A stretch of 40,440 nucleotides of DNA from Anaerophaga thermohalophila DSM 12881 (GCF_000191885.1 NZ_AEWI01000031.1:1-40440); one strand, 5' to 3'. Counted from the first letter of the stretch, positions 23,556 through 33,364 are shown. Notes: a model not told the origin generated them from the letters alone. A program made the numbers and translations.

Positions 23556-25139
23556 TCAGAAAGGTGCTTCTCTGTCAAAACCTGAAGGTGGGGGCGAATC
23601 AAAACCTCCTGATAAATTATTGTTTCCTGTTGTTGCCTCCTCTTCTTCTTCCTCATTCATTTTGGAGCTGAACGTCATGGGCGAACCGGCAGTATTAGCT
23701 GTGTCATATCCCGTTCCGGCAGAGGGTAATCCCTGAAGTTCCGGGTCTTCGAAGCGTGCCAGTTCCTTACGGAAACGCAGGCGTACCTCACCGGTTGCTC
23801 CGTTACGATGCTTTGCAATAATGATCTCGGCGATACCTTCAAGCGGATATCCGTCAGCATCCTCGAACATGCCATAATATTCGGGCCGGTGAATAAACAA
23901 CACCATATCGGCATCCTGTTCAATGGCTCCCGATTCGCGAAGATCGGCCAATTGCGGACGTTTTCCTTCAAGTCCCGAGCGACTTTCGACGCCCCGGTTC
24001 AACTGCGACAATGCAATAATCGGGACATCCAGTTCTTTGGCCATGCCTTTCAACGAACGCGAAATCATACTCACCTCCTGTTCGCGGCTGCCGGGGTTCA
24101 TACCCGAAGCGCTCATCAGCTGCAGATAATCAATAATAACTACTTGTATATCGTGTTGTTTTTTTAACCGGCGGCATTTTGCCCGCAACTCAAAGATGGT
24201 TAAACCCGGGGTGTCATCCACAAAGATAGGCGCACCCATTAATGCATGTATTTTTGAATCAAGCTGTTCCCATTCGAATGGTGCCAGATTTCCGTTTCTG
24301 ATTTTTTCCCCTGGTATCTCCGTTTCGGAAACAATCAAACGGTTCACCAGCTGAATATTGGACATCTCAAGAGAAAAAAGAGCCACGGGCTGTTGATGTG
24401 TAACAGCCATATTCCGCGCCATAGACAATACAAAAGCAGTCTTCCCCATGGCGGGACGTGCCGCAATGATAACCAAATCAGAAGCCTGCCATCCCGATGT
24501 AATCCGGTCGAGTGCAGTAAACCCCGAAGGTACTCCGCTCAATCCGTCTTTTCGTTTTCCGGCTTCACGAATCCGCTCAATAGATTCCTGAATGACCGGA
24601 TCAATCTGGGTCACTTCTTTCTTCATTGTCCCCTGCGAAAGGAGATAAAAGTTGTTCTCGGCCTCGTCCAACAAATCATTGACATCAATGGATTCATCGT
24701 AAGAACGGGTTTGCAGATCGCTGGAAATGCGTATCATCTCGCGCTGAAGATACTTCTGCCATATAATGCGCGCATGATATTCAATATGAGCGGCCGAAGC
24801 TACGCGACTGGTCAGTTGCGAAATATAAAATGCCCCGCCAATTTCCTCCATCTTGCCCATCTTCTTTATCTCCTCGGTAACCGTGAGGATATCAATTGGC
24901 TGCTCATGAAAAAACAGATTTGAGATGGCCTGAAAAATATGCTGGTGGGCTTCCTTATAGAAGCATTCGGGTTTCAGCAATTCAGAAACTGCTATAAATG
25001 CATCCTTCTCCAGCAACAACGCCCCTAAAACAGCCTCCTCCAGCTCTATGGCCTGAGGCGGCATCTTCCCCATCTCGGCATCAATCTGTGCAGGTGTTTT
25101 CCGATTAGATTTGTTGTTCCCGTAATTTTTCTGAGCCAT
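23556..25139 (-). CDS. dnaB: Replicative DNA helicase DnaB
   Basis: The hexameric 5'-3' helicase at the replication fork. 527 aa, without an intein. The N-terminal domain (residues ~30-135) contains AVLGALLLEKDAF. The linker is followed by a RecA-type ATPase: SGVPSGFTALDRITSGW, Walker A ARPAMGKTAF at 227-236, VVIIDYLQLM (Walker B) and SQLNRGVESR, then RESGAIEQDADMVLFIHRPEYYG. The last ~45 residues are a glutamate-, glycine- and proline-rich tail that is not part of the fold. ATG at 25139. No clear -7 box was found before it. Confidence 0.97.
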   Translation of the reverse strand: MAQKNYGNNKSNRKTPAQIDAEMGKMPPQAIELEEAVLGALLLEKDAFIAVSELLKPECFYKEAHQHIFQAISNLFFHEQPIDILTVTEEIKKMGKMEEIGGAFYISQLTSRVASAAHIEYHARIIWQKYLQREMIRISSDLQTRSYDESIDVNDLLDEAENNFYLLSQGTMKKEVTQIDPVIQESIERIREAGKRKDGLSGVPSGFTALDRITSGWQASDLVIIAARPAMGKTAFVLSMARNMAVTHQQPVALFSLEMSNIQLVNRLIVSETEIPGEKIRNGNLAPFEWEQLDSKIHALMGAPIFVDDTPGLTIFELRAKCRRLKKQHDIQVVIIDYLQLMSASGMNPGSREQEVSMISRSLKGMAKELDVPIIALSQLNRGVESRSGLEGKRPQLADLRESGAIEQDADMVLFIHRPEYYGMFEDADGYPLEGIAEIIIAKHRNGATGEVRLRFRKELARFEDPELQGLPSAGTGYDTANTAGSPMTFSSKMNEEEEEEATTGNNNLSGGFDSPPPSGFDREAPF

Positions 25140-25604
25140 GATAACCTGTTTTTTCCAAGGATGGAGCAGTTAATAATTATTGGTCAAAAAATTGATTATT
25201 GAGTACAGTATAAAAAACATATTTTTTGTCAAAATATAGGCGTTTTAAATTTTTGTACCAGAGTTAACTTATTGTTAATGAGGATGCAAAAATTTAAAAC
25301 AACAATGAGTTTGGCAATAAAGATGCTTTTTACACTGACTCAATATCAGCTCGTTCACAAATAAGAGCCAAAGAACAACAAAGTTAGGCATTTTTTTGAT
25401 GGAAATACAAATGACCAGACTCTAATAAATACAGGGCCTTCAGGAGCCATTTGAATGCAAACAACTAATAGTCGGAAAATTGCAAAAGGTGTTAAAAACA
25501 AAAACACGATATATTTTTACGAACATTCCTTCCGACAGATTAGATGCCTCATAAAATTTTGACATGCTGCATTTTTAAACACAAATCCATTTGCTTACAA
25601 AGCA
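25140..25604. other. Gene-free gap between dnaB and the PUL
   Basis: A 465-base A/T-rich gap between the stop of the symporter gene and the start of dnaB, both on the minus strand. No gene and no good TAnnTTTG box or hairpin terminator was seen. TATATTTTG-like text near 25230-25238 (minus strand) is one base too long for the consensus. It marks the boundary between housekeeping genes and the PUL. Confidence 0.4.
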
Positions 25605-27248
25605 TTAGAAGAAAATACAATACATTCCCAAACAAGTAGCAACAAGTAGTAAAGAAAGTACTCTAAAATTGTTGTACCATTTTACACCTTCCAGTTCTTT
25701 TGAATCTTGCTGCCAAACTCTCTTTGAATAAGTATACTCATCAATTTTTGCCTTATCAGGTTTATCGCCTGCATAACTGACTAACACATTAATCATCAAG
25801 CTAACCACCATCATAATTGGCGCAAGGATTAGAAAATGCAACCCAATATCCAATTTAAACACATATTTCCAAATCATGAGAACGGCTGCCATAATCAACC
25901 CGCTTATTAAACTCCAAAAAGCACCATTGGCATTGGATCTCTTCCAGAACAAGCCCATAAAAAAAGCACCAACCACAGGGGGAGACAAATACGATATGAC
26001 CTCTTGGTAATAAGCTACAAGCGAATCAAATTTCTGAATAAAGGGAGCCCATAGCATGGCAAGAATTAAGACCATTAAAGCAGTTAACCGCCCGACTTTC
26101 ACAAGTTCTTTGTTCCCGGCATTTGGTTTTAATTTTGTATAAAAATCCATGGTAAACAAAGTAGAGGCAGAACTAATTGTTGCGCTCAAAGTAGAAGTCA
26201 GAGCAGAAACCATAGTTGCAAGAATCAGACCAATCAATCCCACAGGTAAAAGTTCAAGAATTAAACGGGGATACACCTCATCCGTGTTAATACCATACTC
26301 ATTTTTTAACTCTAAACCGTCAATTATCTGATGAGGCAGATGCTCAACGCCAAAAAGATTAATTCCTCTTCCTATCAGACCTGGCATAATAAAAATAAAC
26401 AAAGTGAACAGGTACAAAAAACCTACAAACAAAACACCTTTTCGTCCTTGATTAATTGAACGGGCTGAAAGAACCCTTTGCACTATCACTTGATTATTAC
26501 ACCAGAAATAAAAACCAAGAATGGGAATGCCGAAAATCATTCCTAACCAAGGTACTGTAGGATCATCCATTGGACGCGTCAGCCGCAACCAAACTCCGTC
26601 ATTGAATCTTTCATAGAATTCACTCCAGCCACCAATTTCATCAAAAGCAAAAAACATAAGGATAGCTGATCCAATAAGCAGTATCAACGCCTGTATAAAA
26701 TCGGCATTAACCGCAGAAGATAATCCCCCTATTATGGTATAACTTCCGGCAACCAATCCCATAATAATGACAATCCACATAAACTCGGCATCAGGAATTA
26801 TCATTTTGATAATCAATGCTCCGGTATATAACGCTGCAGCTGCATCCAAAAATACATTGCCCACAATGGTTACAAGCGAAAAATAAACCCTTGACCTCCT
26901 GTCAAATCTACGTTCCAGGAATTCAGGCATTGTATAAATACCTGAACGCAGGTAAAATGGCAGAAAAAATATAAGAAAAAATACCATTACAATAATGGAG
27001 ACCCAGTTGTAGTTGAAAACAGCTATCCCACTAATAAATCCTTCTCCGGAATGGCCCATAAATGTTGAACTGGAAACACTTGCTGCAAACAGGGACAATC
27101 CCACCACAGGCCAGGTCATCTGTCGGCCTGCCAAAAAGTAAGATTCCGAATCTTTACTTTTTCCATGCTTCAAGGCCCACCACACAATAAAAACAAAATA
27201 GAGCAAAAGAATGCTAATATCAGTAATGCTTAATTGTATCGATTCCAT
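25605..27248 (-). CDS. Sodium:solute symporter (SSS family)
   Basis: 547 aa with about 14 hydrophobic segments spread over the whole length. N-terminal: YFLAGRQMTWPVVGLSLFAASVSSSTFMGHSGEGF; the serine-rich SASVSSSTF-type motif is a hallmark of the family. Then SARSINQGRKGVLFVGF, and the Na+-site region ALTSTLSATISSASTLFTMDFY. Family members couple sodium entry to uptake of sugars or other small solutes across the inner membrane. As the last gene of the locus after a GH130 phosphorylase, it probably imports the oligosaccharide or monosaccharide product. The exact sugar cannot be read from the sequence. 41 bases behind the GH130 gene, in the same direction. Confidence 0.92.
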   Translation of the reverse strand: MESIQLSITDISILLLYFVFIVWWALKHGKSKDSESYFLAGRQMTWPVVGLSLFAASVSSSTFMGHSGEGFISGIAVFNYNWVSIIVMVFFLIFFLPFYLRSGIYTMPEFLERRFDRRSRVYFSLVTIVGNVFLDAAAALYTGALIIKMIIPDAEFMWIVIIMGLVAGSYTIIGGLSSAVNADFIQALILLIGSAILMFFAFDEIGGWSEFYERFNDGVWLRLTRPMDDPTVPWLGMIFGIPILGFYFWCNNQVIVQRVLSARSINQGRKGVLFVGFLYLFTLFIFIMPGLIGRGINLFGVEHLPHQIIDGLELKNEYGINTDEVYPRLILELLPVGLIGLILATMVSALTSTLSATISSASTLFTMDFYTKLKPNAGNKELVKVGRLTALMVLILAMLWAPFIQKFDSLVAYYQEVISYLSPPVVGAFFMGLFWKRSNANGAFWSLISGLIMAAVLMIWKYVFKLDIGLHFLILAPIMMVVSLMINVLVSYAGDKPDKAKIDEYTYSKRVWQQDSKELEGVKWYNNFRVLSLLLVATCLGMYCIFF

Positions 27249-27289
27249 AACAGTTTTTTATTCGGACATATTTGGTTTTCGACTGATAC

Positions 27290-28372
27290 CTAGATACGGT
27301 GTTTTTTCAATTCATTTAAAAGCTCTTCCAAATTACAGGTTGCTAAACAACAATATTTATCTGCTCCTCCATAATAAATATATAATTCATCACCCACTAT
27401 CATGTTGCCTGTCGGAAACACACATCCATTGTACATTCCTTCTAATTCATACCAATGCTCAGGTTCCATAATCCAATGGGGTAACCTGGCAATAAGTTTC
27501 CCGGGGTCGTTCAAGTCAAGCAGGGCTGCTCCGACTCTGTAATACCCCAATCCTCCATTCTCAATACCGTGATAAATTACCAGCCAGCCTTCTTTCGTTT
27601 TCAGTGGCGGGGTACTGCCACCAACCTTTTCTTCCCATGAACCTCTCCTTCCCTTGATAAGCAGTTTACTCGGCTGGTTCCATACCATCAAGTCATCCGA
27701 AAAAGTAATCCAAATAGAAGGTTCTTCACATCCGTAAGCTTCTCCTGTCCACTGTTTAGGACGATGCAGCATTACGAACTGACCGTTTACTTTTTCAGGA
27801 AAAAGAATAACATCCCTGTCATCAAGATTAGACTGTGTTATTCGCCCAAGTCGTTTCCATGTTTTAAAATCCCTGGTAACCGCTAATCCGGTATTTGCTA
27901 TGTTTTTACGATAAACAGCCGGTGCATCAGGGCCCGTCTCGGGTAACTGTACAACATCGTGCTCAAACTTCCAATACTGCCCGGGAGGATAAGGCCGATA
28001 TGCATAAGTTACGTAAAATTCATCACCAAACTTTACAATTCTCGGATCTTCAACACCTCCCATATCAGGCCCGTCTATACTTGGTTCAAAAACCGGTTGA
28101 TCGGAAACCCGTTTAAAGTTTACACCATCTTCACTAACAGCAAGCCCGAAACGAATAATGTGGTCTTTATCATCTCCGGCTGCACGATACAGAAGATAAA
28201 ACAGTCCGTTTTCATACCATGCCCCGGGATTACAAACCACCAAATTCTCCCAATAATGAGATGGATAAGGCTCAAGAACGGGATTATGCTCTGATTTTTT
28301 TAGTATAAAAGGATGATTTAATATGTTTTTAGGCTTGGCTTCTTTCTTCTTCTCGCTTTTCTGAAATGTCAT
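27290..28372 (-). CDS. GH130-family glycoside phosphorylase
   Basis: A 360-aa five-bladed propeller enzyme of family GH130, which cleaves beta-mannosidic links with phosphate (for example mannosylglucose or mannooligosaccharide) to give mannose 1-phosphate; some members are hydrolases. The motif GGVEDPRI holds the probable proton donor D109 of E108-D109-P110-R111. NPGAWYENGLFYLLYRAAG, ISDDLMVWNQ-like WITFSDDLMVW and GIENGGLGYYRVGAALLD are also typical. No signal peptide, so cytoplasmic. It sits between the GH-A-like genes and the symporter. The phosphorylase subfamily cannot be fixed by eye. Confidence 0.9.
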   Translation of the reverse strand: MTFQKSEKKKEAKPKNILNHPFILKKSEHNPVLEPYPSHYWENLVVCNPGAWYENGLFYLLYRAAGDDKDHIIRFGLAVSEDGVNFKRVSDQPVFEPSIDGPDMGGVEDPRIVKFGDEFYVTYAYRPYPPGQYWKFEHDVVQLPETGPDAPAVYRKNIANTGLAVTRDFKTWKRLGRITQSNLDDRDVILFPEKVNGQFVMLHRPKQWTGEAYGCEEPSIWITFSDDLMVWNQPSKLLIKGRRGSWEEKVGGSTPPLKTKEGWLVIYHGIENGGLGYYRVGAALLDLNDPGKLIARLPHWIMEPEHWYELEGMYNGCVFPTGNMIVGDELYIYYGGADKYCCLATCNLEELLNELKKHRI

Positions 28373-28449
28373 AAGTATATATCAAAAATCTCACAATTAT
28401 TAAAACTGAGACTTACATTGTCCTGAAAAAATTAGTTATACTTTACTGG

Positions 28450-29307
28450 TTAATAAGGGAAAGTTGTTAATAGGGAAAAACTTTCCTTTTCGAGACGGAT
28501 TTCATATTCTTCCGGTATGGTAAAATTCTTTCTGTTCGGTACAGGATAACCCAAATCATTTTTTGGCCTGAAGTCTTTCCGATAAGCAAACTCCTGAACA
28601 TATTCTAAGTCTTCAGGAACCTGCAATCTGATTATCTGCTCTTTATCAGAAACATTGACAAAAGCAAGACTGAATTTTCCATCTTTAGAACCGGCTACGA
28701 CACGTATGCCGTGCGGAAGTTGTCCGTTAACATTTAATATATCGATCCCTGCAGGGAAATAACGACACATCAAAGACCATGTATAATACCAGGGCCGAAT
28801 GTTTTCTTCTTCAGGACTTCCAAATACCTCCTCTCCAAGAATATTCCACATACCCCAAAGTTTAATGTCCTTTGTATTCCCGGAATCACCATTCGAATGC
28901 ATTGCATCATCGAGCATCCAAGCTGCAATAGCCGAATAGCCACCATTCATAATATCCATTGCAAGGATTGACATATCAAGACCATAGAAATAGTCATAAA
29001 CCATCATATTACTATCACTTCCTTTGGTAAAGGGATGTGTCTCAGCCCTTTTAATGTATTCCTGCATCAACATTGAATCTGCTTCCCGCCAGTATTTATA
29101 GCCGGCTTCTCCGAGAATAATCTTCTTATCTTCGGGAATATTCTTTTTATATCTGTCGATAATATCTCTGAAATTGCCTGATCTCACCTGATGCTGTCCT
29201 GGATAAGCGTGAATATCATATATTCCTATCACACTATCCAACTGAAAAACTGTCTGATCAACCCATTCAAAAGAATTATATTTTGATTCAGGATTGTTAT
29301 AATCAAT
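28450..29307 (-). pseudogene. C-terminal part of a clan GH-A-like glycosidase, cut by IS4
   Basis: C-terminal half of the gene whose N-terminal half is 31095-31727. The continuous reading frame begins inside the left IS end, and the gene part proper starts at ATTGATTAT (29299-29307), encoding IDYNNPESK. It carries the candidate nucleophile glutamate in KIILGEAGYKYW, and C-terminal segments parallel to the intact paralogue at 31781 (YDIHAYPG; WNILGEEVFGSPEEENIRPWYYTWSLMCRYFP). The first ATG-less internal start would be TTG at 29241, giving 263 aa without the acid/base residue. Without the N-terminal half it lacks the signal peptide and half the barrel, so it is unlikely to be active. Confidence 0.9.
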
Positions 29308-29400
29308 TAAAGTTTCCCACTTTTCTACGCCCCATATAATGTGGTATGTTAAATTGAATAATTCGTGTTAAACAAAAGCGTAAATATCTGTGGGTAAGAC

Positions 29401-30960
29401 TTATGCGGCGATGACGCCTGTTTCGGTCGTTTTCATTGGGTTATCGCCTGTTTTATCTAATTCCATCACTACATTGATGAGCTGTTGAGGAATATTTTCG
29501 TTGTTAATCATTTTTTCCATTCCTTCAATAATATCAATACCAAATATATCGGCCAATACCAAAACCACCTTTGCCAATATGCGCAGTAGTCTTTCATCCG
29601 TATAAAATTTATTTATTAAGGTCGGATGGAACTCACATGTAAGATTTACACATATTCTTGTTGTGGCAACTTTTGCCATGCTCGTTTCATATAAAGTTAG
29701 TTCCAATAAATCCTGCTGCACTTGTCGGAAAATGACTCCGGTTGTCTCATAATCTTCAAATCGTTTATTAAGCGTTAATATTGTATGAGTTATCAAAGCT
29801 AAAGTTGCATCAGCGATTTGACCATCAAAATCAGTATTTTGAGATTGCCCCAATCTCAGATACTGCTTGCATTCTTTGAACAAAACCTCTATGGTCCAAC
29901 GTATTTGATAAAGTTCCAGCGTTTGCACAAAACTCAGGGTTAAGTCCGTTGTTAATAGTAATGTCCAATTCTTCGAATGATTGTACTTTATAAAGAAAAG
30001 ACGAACAGGATTCCCTTTGTAGTCTACCACCAGAGAGATATAGTGTGACTTATGCTTCCGGGAATAGCAACCCCTTTTTCTTGCATATCTTGCAATTAAC
30101 TCTCTGCCATTAAGACTTTTGCCATCAATTTCATATTTGCGGGTATCTAATTTACACATGCCCAATACATATAGGCAAGTGTTTTTAATCGATTTGATAC
30201 CGGCAATTATAGTATCATTGACAAACCAACTGTCCATCAATACATAATCTGCAATAAAACCATGTCTTATGGCACGCTTTATCATCGATAAGCAATTTTG
30301 GGTTTTAGATATGTCTAGTTCTTTAACCCGCTTTGCTCCCTTGCTTTTAACATCCCTTTCCTTGGCAAATCGTCTTTTAGCCTCCTTTTTTGATATGCCG
30401 TAAGTACCTTTGCTTCCTTTTTCACGGTGCAAAGAAAAATCGGTAGAAATAAGACTTTTACCGTCCCAGTATCCAAGCAATAACAATTTAAATCCAAATA
30501 TATATTTCCTTGTGATATGGTTGAATACCCGCCCCATGAATTCAAATGTTTTGCCAGTTTTATTTAGGTCGGTATCATCAATCACAAAACATTTTGGTTC
30601 GGAAACCGGATCGCCTTTTTCTTCAACATTTCTTTTAAATTCTCTGGCAAAACGGTAAAGTAACCCGCGCCAATTCATCATACAATTATTCATCAATCGG
30701 TAAAACGCGTTATCATCAATTTTGGGTAAAAACGAAATACTTTTATGTCCGGAATGGGTAGATTCACCTTTTAATCGGAACAGCAAAAGTGAAACAATAA
30801 GAATAGAAACCCGCCATCCACGCTTTTTGGCGGTCTCAAATAAGCCCAAAAACCGACCAATTTTAAAGGCTGATATCGGGTTGAGTACGGCCTTGTGCAA
30901 ACTTTCATTATGGCATAGAACGTTTTCTAATTCGCTTAATTTTCCTATTTTTGATGACAT
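29401..30960 (-). CDS. IS4-family DDE transposase carrying an in-frame repeat insertion
   Basis: 519 aa. DDE residues: D128/D129-T130 (CFVIDDTDLNKTG), D243 (YVLMDSWFVND) and the YREK signature Y351-R354-E358-K365 (YQIRWTIEVLFKECK). These identify the IS4 family. Residues ~424-456 (YETSMAKVATTRICVN...TLINKFYTDER) are encoded by a copy of the 98-bp repeat (29592-29690) and disrupt what was probably LELTLYERLLRILAKVV. The insertion lies after the YREK motif, near the C-terminus. It keeps the frame, so the protein may be full-length, but activity is uncertain. ATG at 30960, read on the minus strand, like the host gene. Confidence 0.93.
   Translation of the reverse strand: MSSKIGKLSELENVLCHNESLHKAVLNPISAFKIGRFLGLFETAKKRGWRVSILIVSLLLFRLKGESTHSGHKSISFLPKIDDNAFYRLMNNCMMNWRGLLYRFAREFKRNVEEKGDPVSEPKCFVIDDTDLNKTGKTFEFMGRVFNHITRKYIFGFKLLLLGYWDGKSLISTDFSLHREKGSKGTYGISKKEAKRRFAKERDVKSKGAKRVKELDISKTQNCLSMIKRAIRHGFIADYVLMDSWFVNDTIIAGIKSIKNTCLYVLGMCKLDTRKYEIDGKSLNGRELIARYARKRGCYSRKHKSHYISLVVDYKGNPVRLFFIKYNHSKNWTLLLTTDLTLSFVQTLELYQIRWTIEVLFKECKQYLRLGQSQNTDFDGQIADATLALITHTILTLNKRFEDYETTGVIFRQVQQDLLELTLYETSMAKVATTRICVNLTCEFHPTLINKFYTDERLLRILAKVVLVLADIFGIDIIEGMEKMINNENIPQQLINVVMELDKTGDNPMKTTETGVIAA
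29592..29690 (-). repeat. 98-bp dispersed unit inserted in the transposase gene
   Basis: Begins TTTCATCCGTATAAAATTT and ends GCCATGCTCGTTTCAT. TTTCAT occurs at both edges (29592-29597 and 29685-29690), 93 bases apart, suggesting a 6-base target duplication or a shared end sequence. The hairpin TGGCAA-C-TTTTGCCA is retained. Removing one TTTCAT plus the unit (93 bp, 31 codons) restores a continuous frame LYERLLRIL. Confidence 0.85.
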
Positions 30961-31094
30961 AAGTAGTGGTTTGTTGATGATTTTGCTTTTTGTCTTGTAA
31001 TTACCTCAAATATAGCAAATTAAATCATAAAAACCACTGCTTTTTCTTATTTTTTATCCCCTTTTTTCAAGGCTTACAGAAGTGGGAAACTTGA

Positions 31095-31727
31095 ATAATC
31101 AATAACCACATCGGGGCCTGCAATGCTTACTTTGTCCGTTAATCCCGGATATTTTTTCATTTCTCTATGAAACCGTAGAATCATTTCTTTCCAAAGATCA
31201 AAGTCACCATTAGTAGAAGACCAATGACCATCCGGTTCATTAAAAAGATTATAATACCGAATGCAATCGAAGCCTAAATCAGTCACCAGATAATTCAGGT
31301 AATTGGCTGCCATTTCAATCCACCGTTGATCATTCTTCATTTCCCATGTTGGAGGGTTAAATTCTCCAAAAAGGACAGTTATGTTGTTATCCTGACAATA
31401 CTGAAGGACTCTCTTTAAAGAACTAATATTGCGTTCTTTTTCGTATTCTCCCGTTTCATAGTTGAAATATCGGAAAGGACTATTTATCATGCATCTGACG
31501 TACTGAGGGCGCATGTAATCCAGACGTTCGTACAGTTTATTCCAATCTTCATCAGAAACGGCTACACCCCAGCTCTCAGCTTCAGGATAAGCATCCCATT
31601 GAACACCGTTACCCATATAATCTGCATTTATAACTTTGCGGGTTACTTTTATACTTACATTATCTTTGGTTAAATCACATCCGAGAAATAAACCAAACCC
31701 TATAACCAATAATAGTTTTACCTTCAT
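31095..31727 (-). pseudogene. N-terminal part of the clan GH-A-like glycosidase, cut by IS4
   Basis: Starts MKVKLLLVIGFGLFLGC with lipobox cysteine C17, so a lipoprotein. It runs to VVIDY at the IS edge; the open frame then reads seven codons into the IS end (SSFPLL, stop at 31074-31076). It carries the candidate acid/base E164 in LFNEPDGHWSS. It shares its order of segments with the intact paralogue downstream in transcription: GNGVQWDAY versus GNGAQWGGY, GEFNPPTW versus GEWSHQGG, NEPDGHWSS versus NEPNGDWSS. Joined to 28450-29307 without the IS and one target copy, the product would be 493 aa. Confidence 0.9.
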
Positions 31728-31780
31728 TTTTTAATAGTTCAGAATAATTTTTAATAATACCATTACAAGAAAAATGGCAA

Positions 31781-33289
31781 TTATTGAGACATATTGGTAA
31801 ATAAATAAAATGAGCGTGGAGCTATAGTCAGGCCTTGTCCACCATTTATTTCTAACGAAAAGCTGATGTTTGATTCATAAGGAACGGCAAAACCATCACT
31901 ATTGACAGGACCTTCAAATTCATCTTCCTCTTTAGCAATGAATTTGTATTCATTGATACCCGAAAGTTCAAGTCGGGTTGCAGCGGCCAGCTGAACCTCA
32001 TACTCCACAAAATGAGAATTTACAATAGCTATGGTATATTTCTCCCCCTTTCTGACAGCCACTGCACGTAATCCCTTTTTATCGGGGAGTTCAATTTCCA
32101 AGATTTCACTTCCTCTAGGGACATATTTTGAAAGTAACGACATTGGATAAAACCACGGACGAATAACCTCATCCCCGGGACTTTCAAATTTCTCTTCTCC
32201 CAAAATGTTCCAGAAGCCCCATCTTTTTAATCTGGTTGAACTCCCACCATCAATATTATACATAGCATCATCCATATTCCAGACTACTACACCACTAAAT
32301 CCGGCAAGCATATTCTGAATTACGGCATCAGCTATGTCAATGCCGTAAAATGAATCATAAATAAACATATTGCTATCGTCGGAGGCGTATGGGTCATCAT
32401 TTATTCTCTGTGCATTTTCCTCTCCTAAATCTGACGAAGCTTTATATTTAAACCCGAATTCTCCCATGATCATTTCCATTCCATTCGGGACCGCATTGCC
32501 ATATGCGGAAATCATATTTTGATAATCACCATCTCTAACCAGCTCTGCTGTTGGATAGGTATGAATGTCGTACGCTCCCATCAGATTGCCCAGATTGGTA
32601 ACGGTATTGTTTAGCCACCACAACGTATTGGTATCCCATATAGCAATATCTGGTCCGATGATCTTTATCTTATCACTCATCCCCTCCTGAACCAGTCTTG
32701 AATGATACTGACTAACGAGAGAATGCCACAAATCATAATTCCCATCCATCGATGACCAATCACCGTTGGGTTCATTCACCAATATCATATATTTTATACA
32801 GGAATAGCCTTTAGTTTCTACCAACCATTTCAGAAACTGAACAGAATTATCAAGCCAACCTTGATCAATAGTATTGCCCCCTTGATGACTCCATTCCCCA
32901 AATACAACAGAAATTCCCTCTGATTCACAGAAGTCGAGGATTTTTACCAGCACATCATTGCTTTTTTCAGGATAAAATTGACCATTAACTATATAGTTCC
33001 ACCCGGGACTAACCATTATTCTTACCAAATCGGGGCTCATAAACCGCACCCTTTTAAACAACTTTTCCCAATCTTCATCTGAAAGTGTTGATGATCCAGT
33101 CCAGGCTTTAAGAATATCGTATCCCCCCCATTGGGCACCATTGCCAGAATAAAAGGATGTTATAACATTATTGGTTATCAATAATTTGTCTGCGGTGTCA
33201 TTTGGCTCAGGAGTCGAATTTTCTCCTTCACATGACCAGCAAAACAATAAAAGAAAACTTATAGAAGTAATGTGTTTAATTATTCTCAT
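31781..33289 (-). CDS. Clan GH-A-like glycoside hydrolase, lipoprotein
   Basis: 502 aa. Signal peptide with acceptor C20 followed by acidic residues (CEGENSTPEPND), as in surface-exposed Bacteroidota lipoproteins. A TIM-barrel-like central part includes NEP at 172-174 (E173 as candidate acid/base in ILVNEPNGDWSS) and EMIMGEFGFKY with E277 as candidate nucleophile, separated as in clan GH-A (GH5/GH39-like). The C-terminal ~100 residues look like a beta domain (LRAVAVRKGEKYTIAIVNSH). I cannot name the GH family. It is paralogous to the broken gene next to it, about 53 bases away in the same operon. Its substrate is probably the same glycan that SusCD binds; the GH130 neighbour hints at a mannoside. 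Confidence 0.8.
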   Translation of the reverse strand: MRIIKHITSISFLLLFCWSCEGENSTPEPNDTADKLLITNNVITSFYSGNGAQWGGYDILKAWTGSSTLSDEDWEKLFKRVRFMSPDLVRIMVSPGWNYIVNGQFYPEKSNDVLVKILDFCESEGISVVFGEWSHQGGNTIDQGWLDNSVQFLKWLVETKGYSCIKYMILVNEPNGDWSSMDGNYDLWHSLVSQYHSRLVQEGMSDKIKIIGPDIAIWDTNTLWWLNNTVTNLGNLMGAYDIHTYPTAELVRDGDYQNMISAYGNAVPNGMEMIMGEFGFKYKASSDLGEENAQRINDDPYASDDSNMFIYDSFYGIDIADAVIQNMLAGFSGVVVWNMDDAMYNIDGGSSTRLKRWGFWNILGEEKFESPGDEVIRPWFYPMSLLSKYVPRGSEILEIELPDKKGLRAVAVRKGEKYTIAIVNSHFVEYEVQLAAATRLELSGINEYKFIAKEEDEFEGPVNSDGFAVPYESNISFSLEINGGQGLTIAPRSFYLFTNMSQ

Positions 33290-33364
33290 ATTTTTTTATT
33301 TATTGTGTTTCACAAATTACGGGACTCTCAAAGAGAGAATTTTTGAGAGTCCCATTTTAAATAA

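Larger units (their letters stand above)
29308..31094 (-). mobile_element. IS4-family insertion sequence (1787 bp) inside a glycosidase gene
   Basis: Terminal inverted repeats of about 24 bases: left TAAAGTTTCCCACTTTTC (from 29308) and right, read inward on the minus strand, TCAAGTTTCCCACTTCTG (from 31094); 20 of 24 positions agree. Each end is flanked by ATAATCAAT (29299-29307 and 31095-31103), a 9-base target duplication. Between the ends is one transposase gene. The element contains a 93-bp net insertion of a dispersed repeat, so its ancestral length would be about 1694 bp. Confidence 0.93.

Noticed and set aside
24393..24923. 176-codon open frame antisense to dnaB
   Set aside because: Lies entirely within dnaB, which is clearly identified. 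It is a shadow frame.
29241..29241. A start at TTG 29241 giving an active short glycosidase
   Set aside because: The continuous frame upstream matches the N-terminal half at the IS junction. A protein starting here would lack the acid/base residue and half the barrel.
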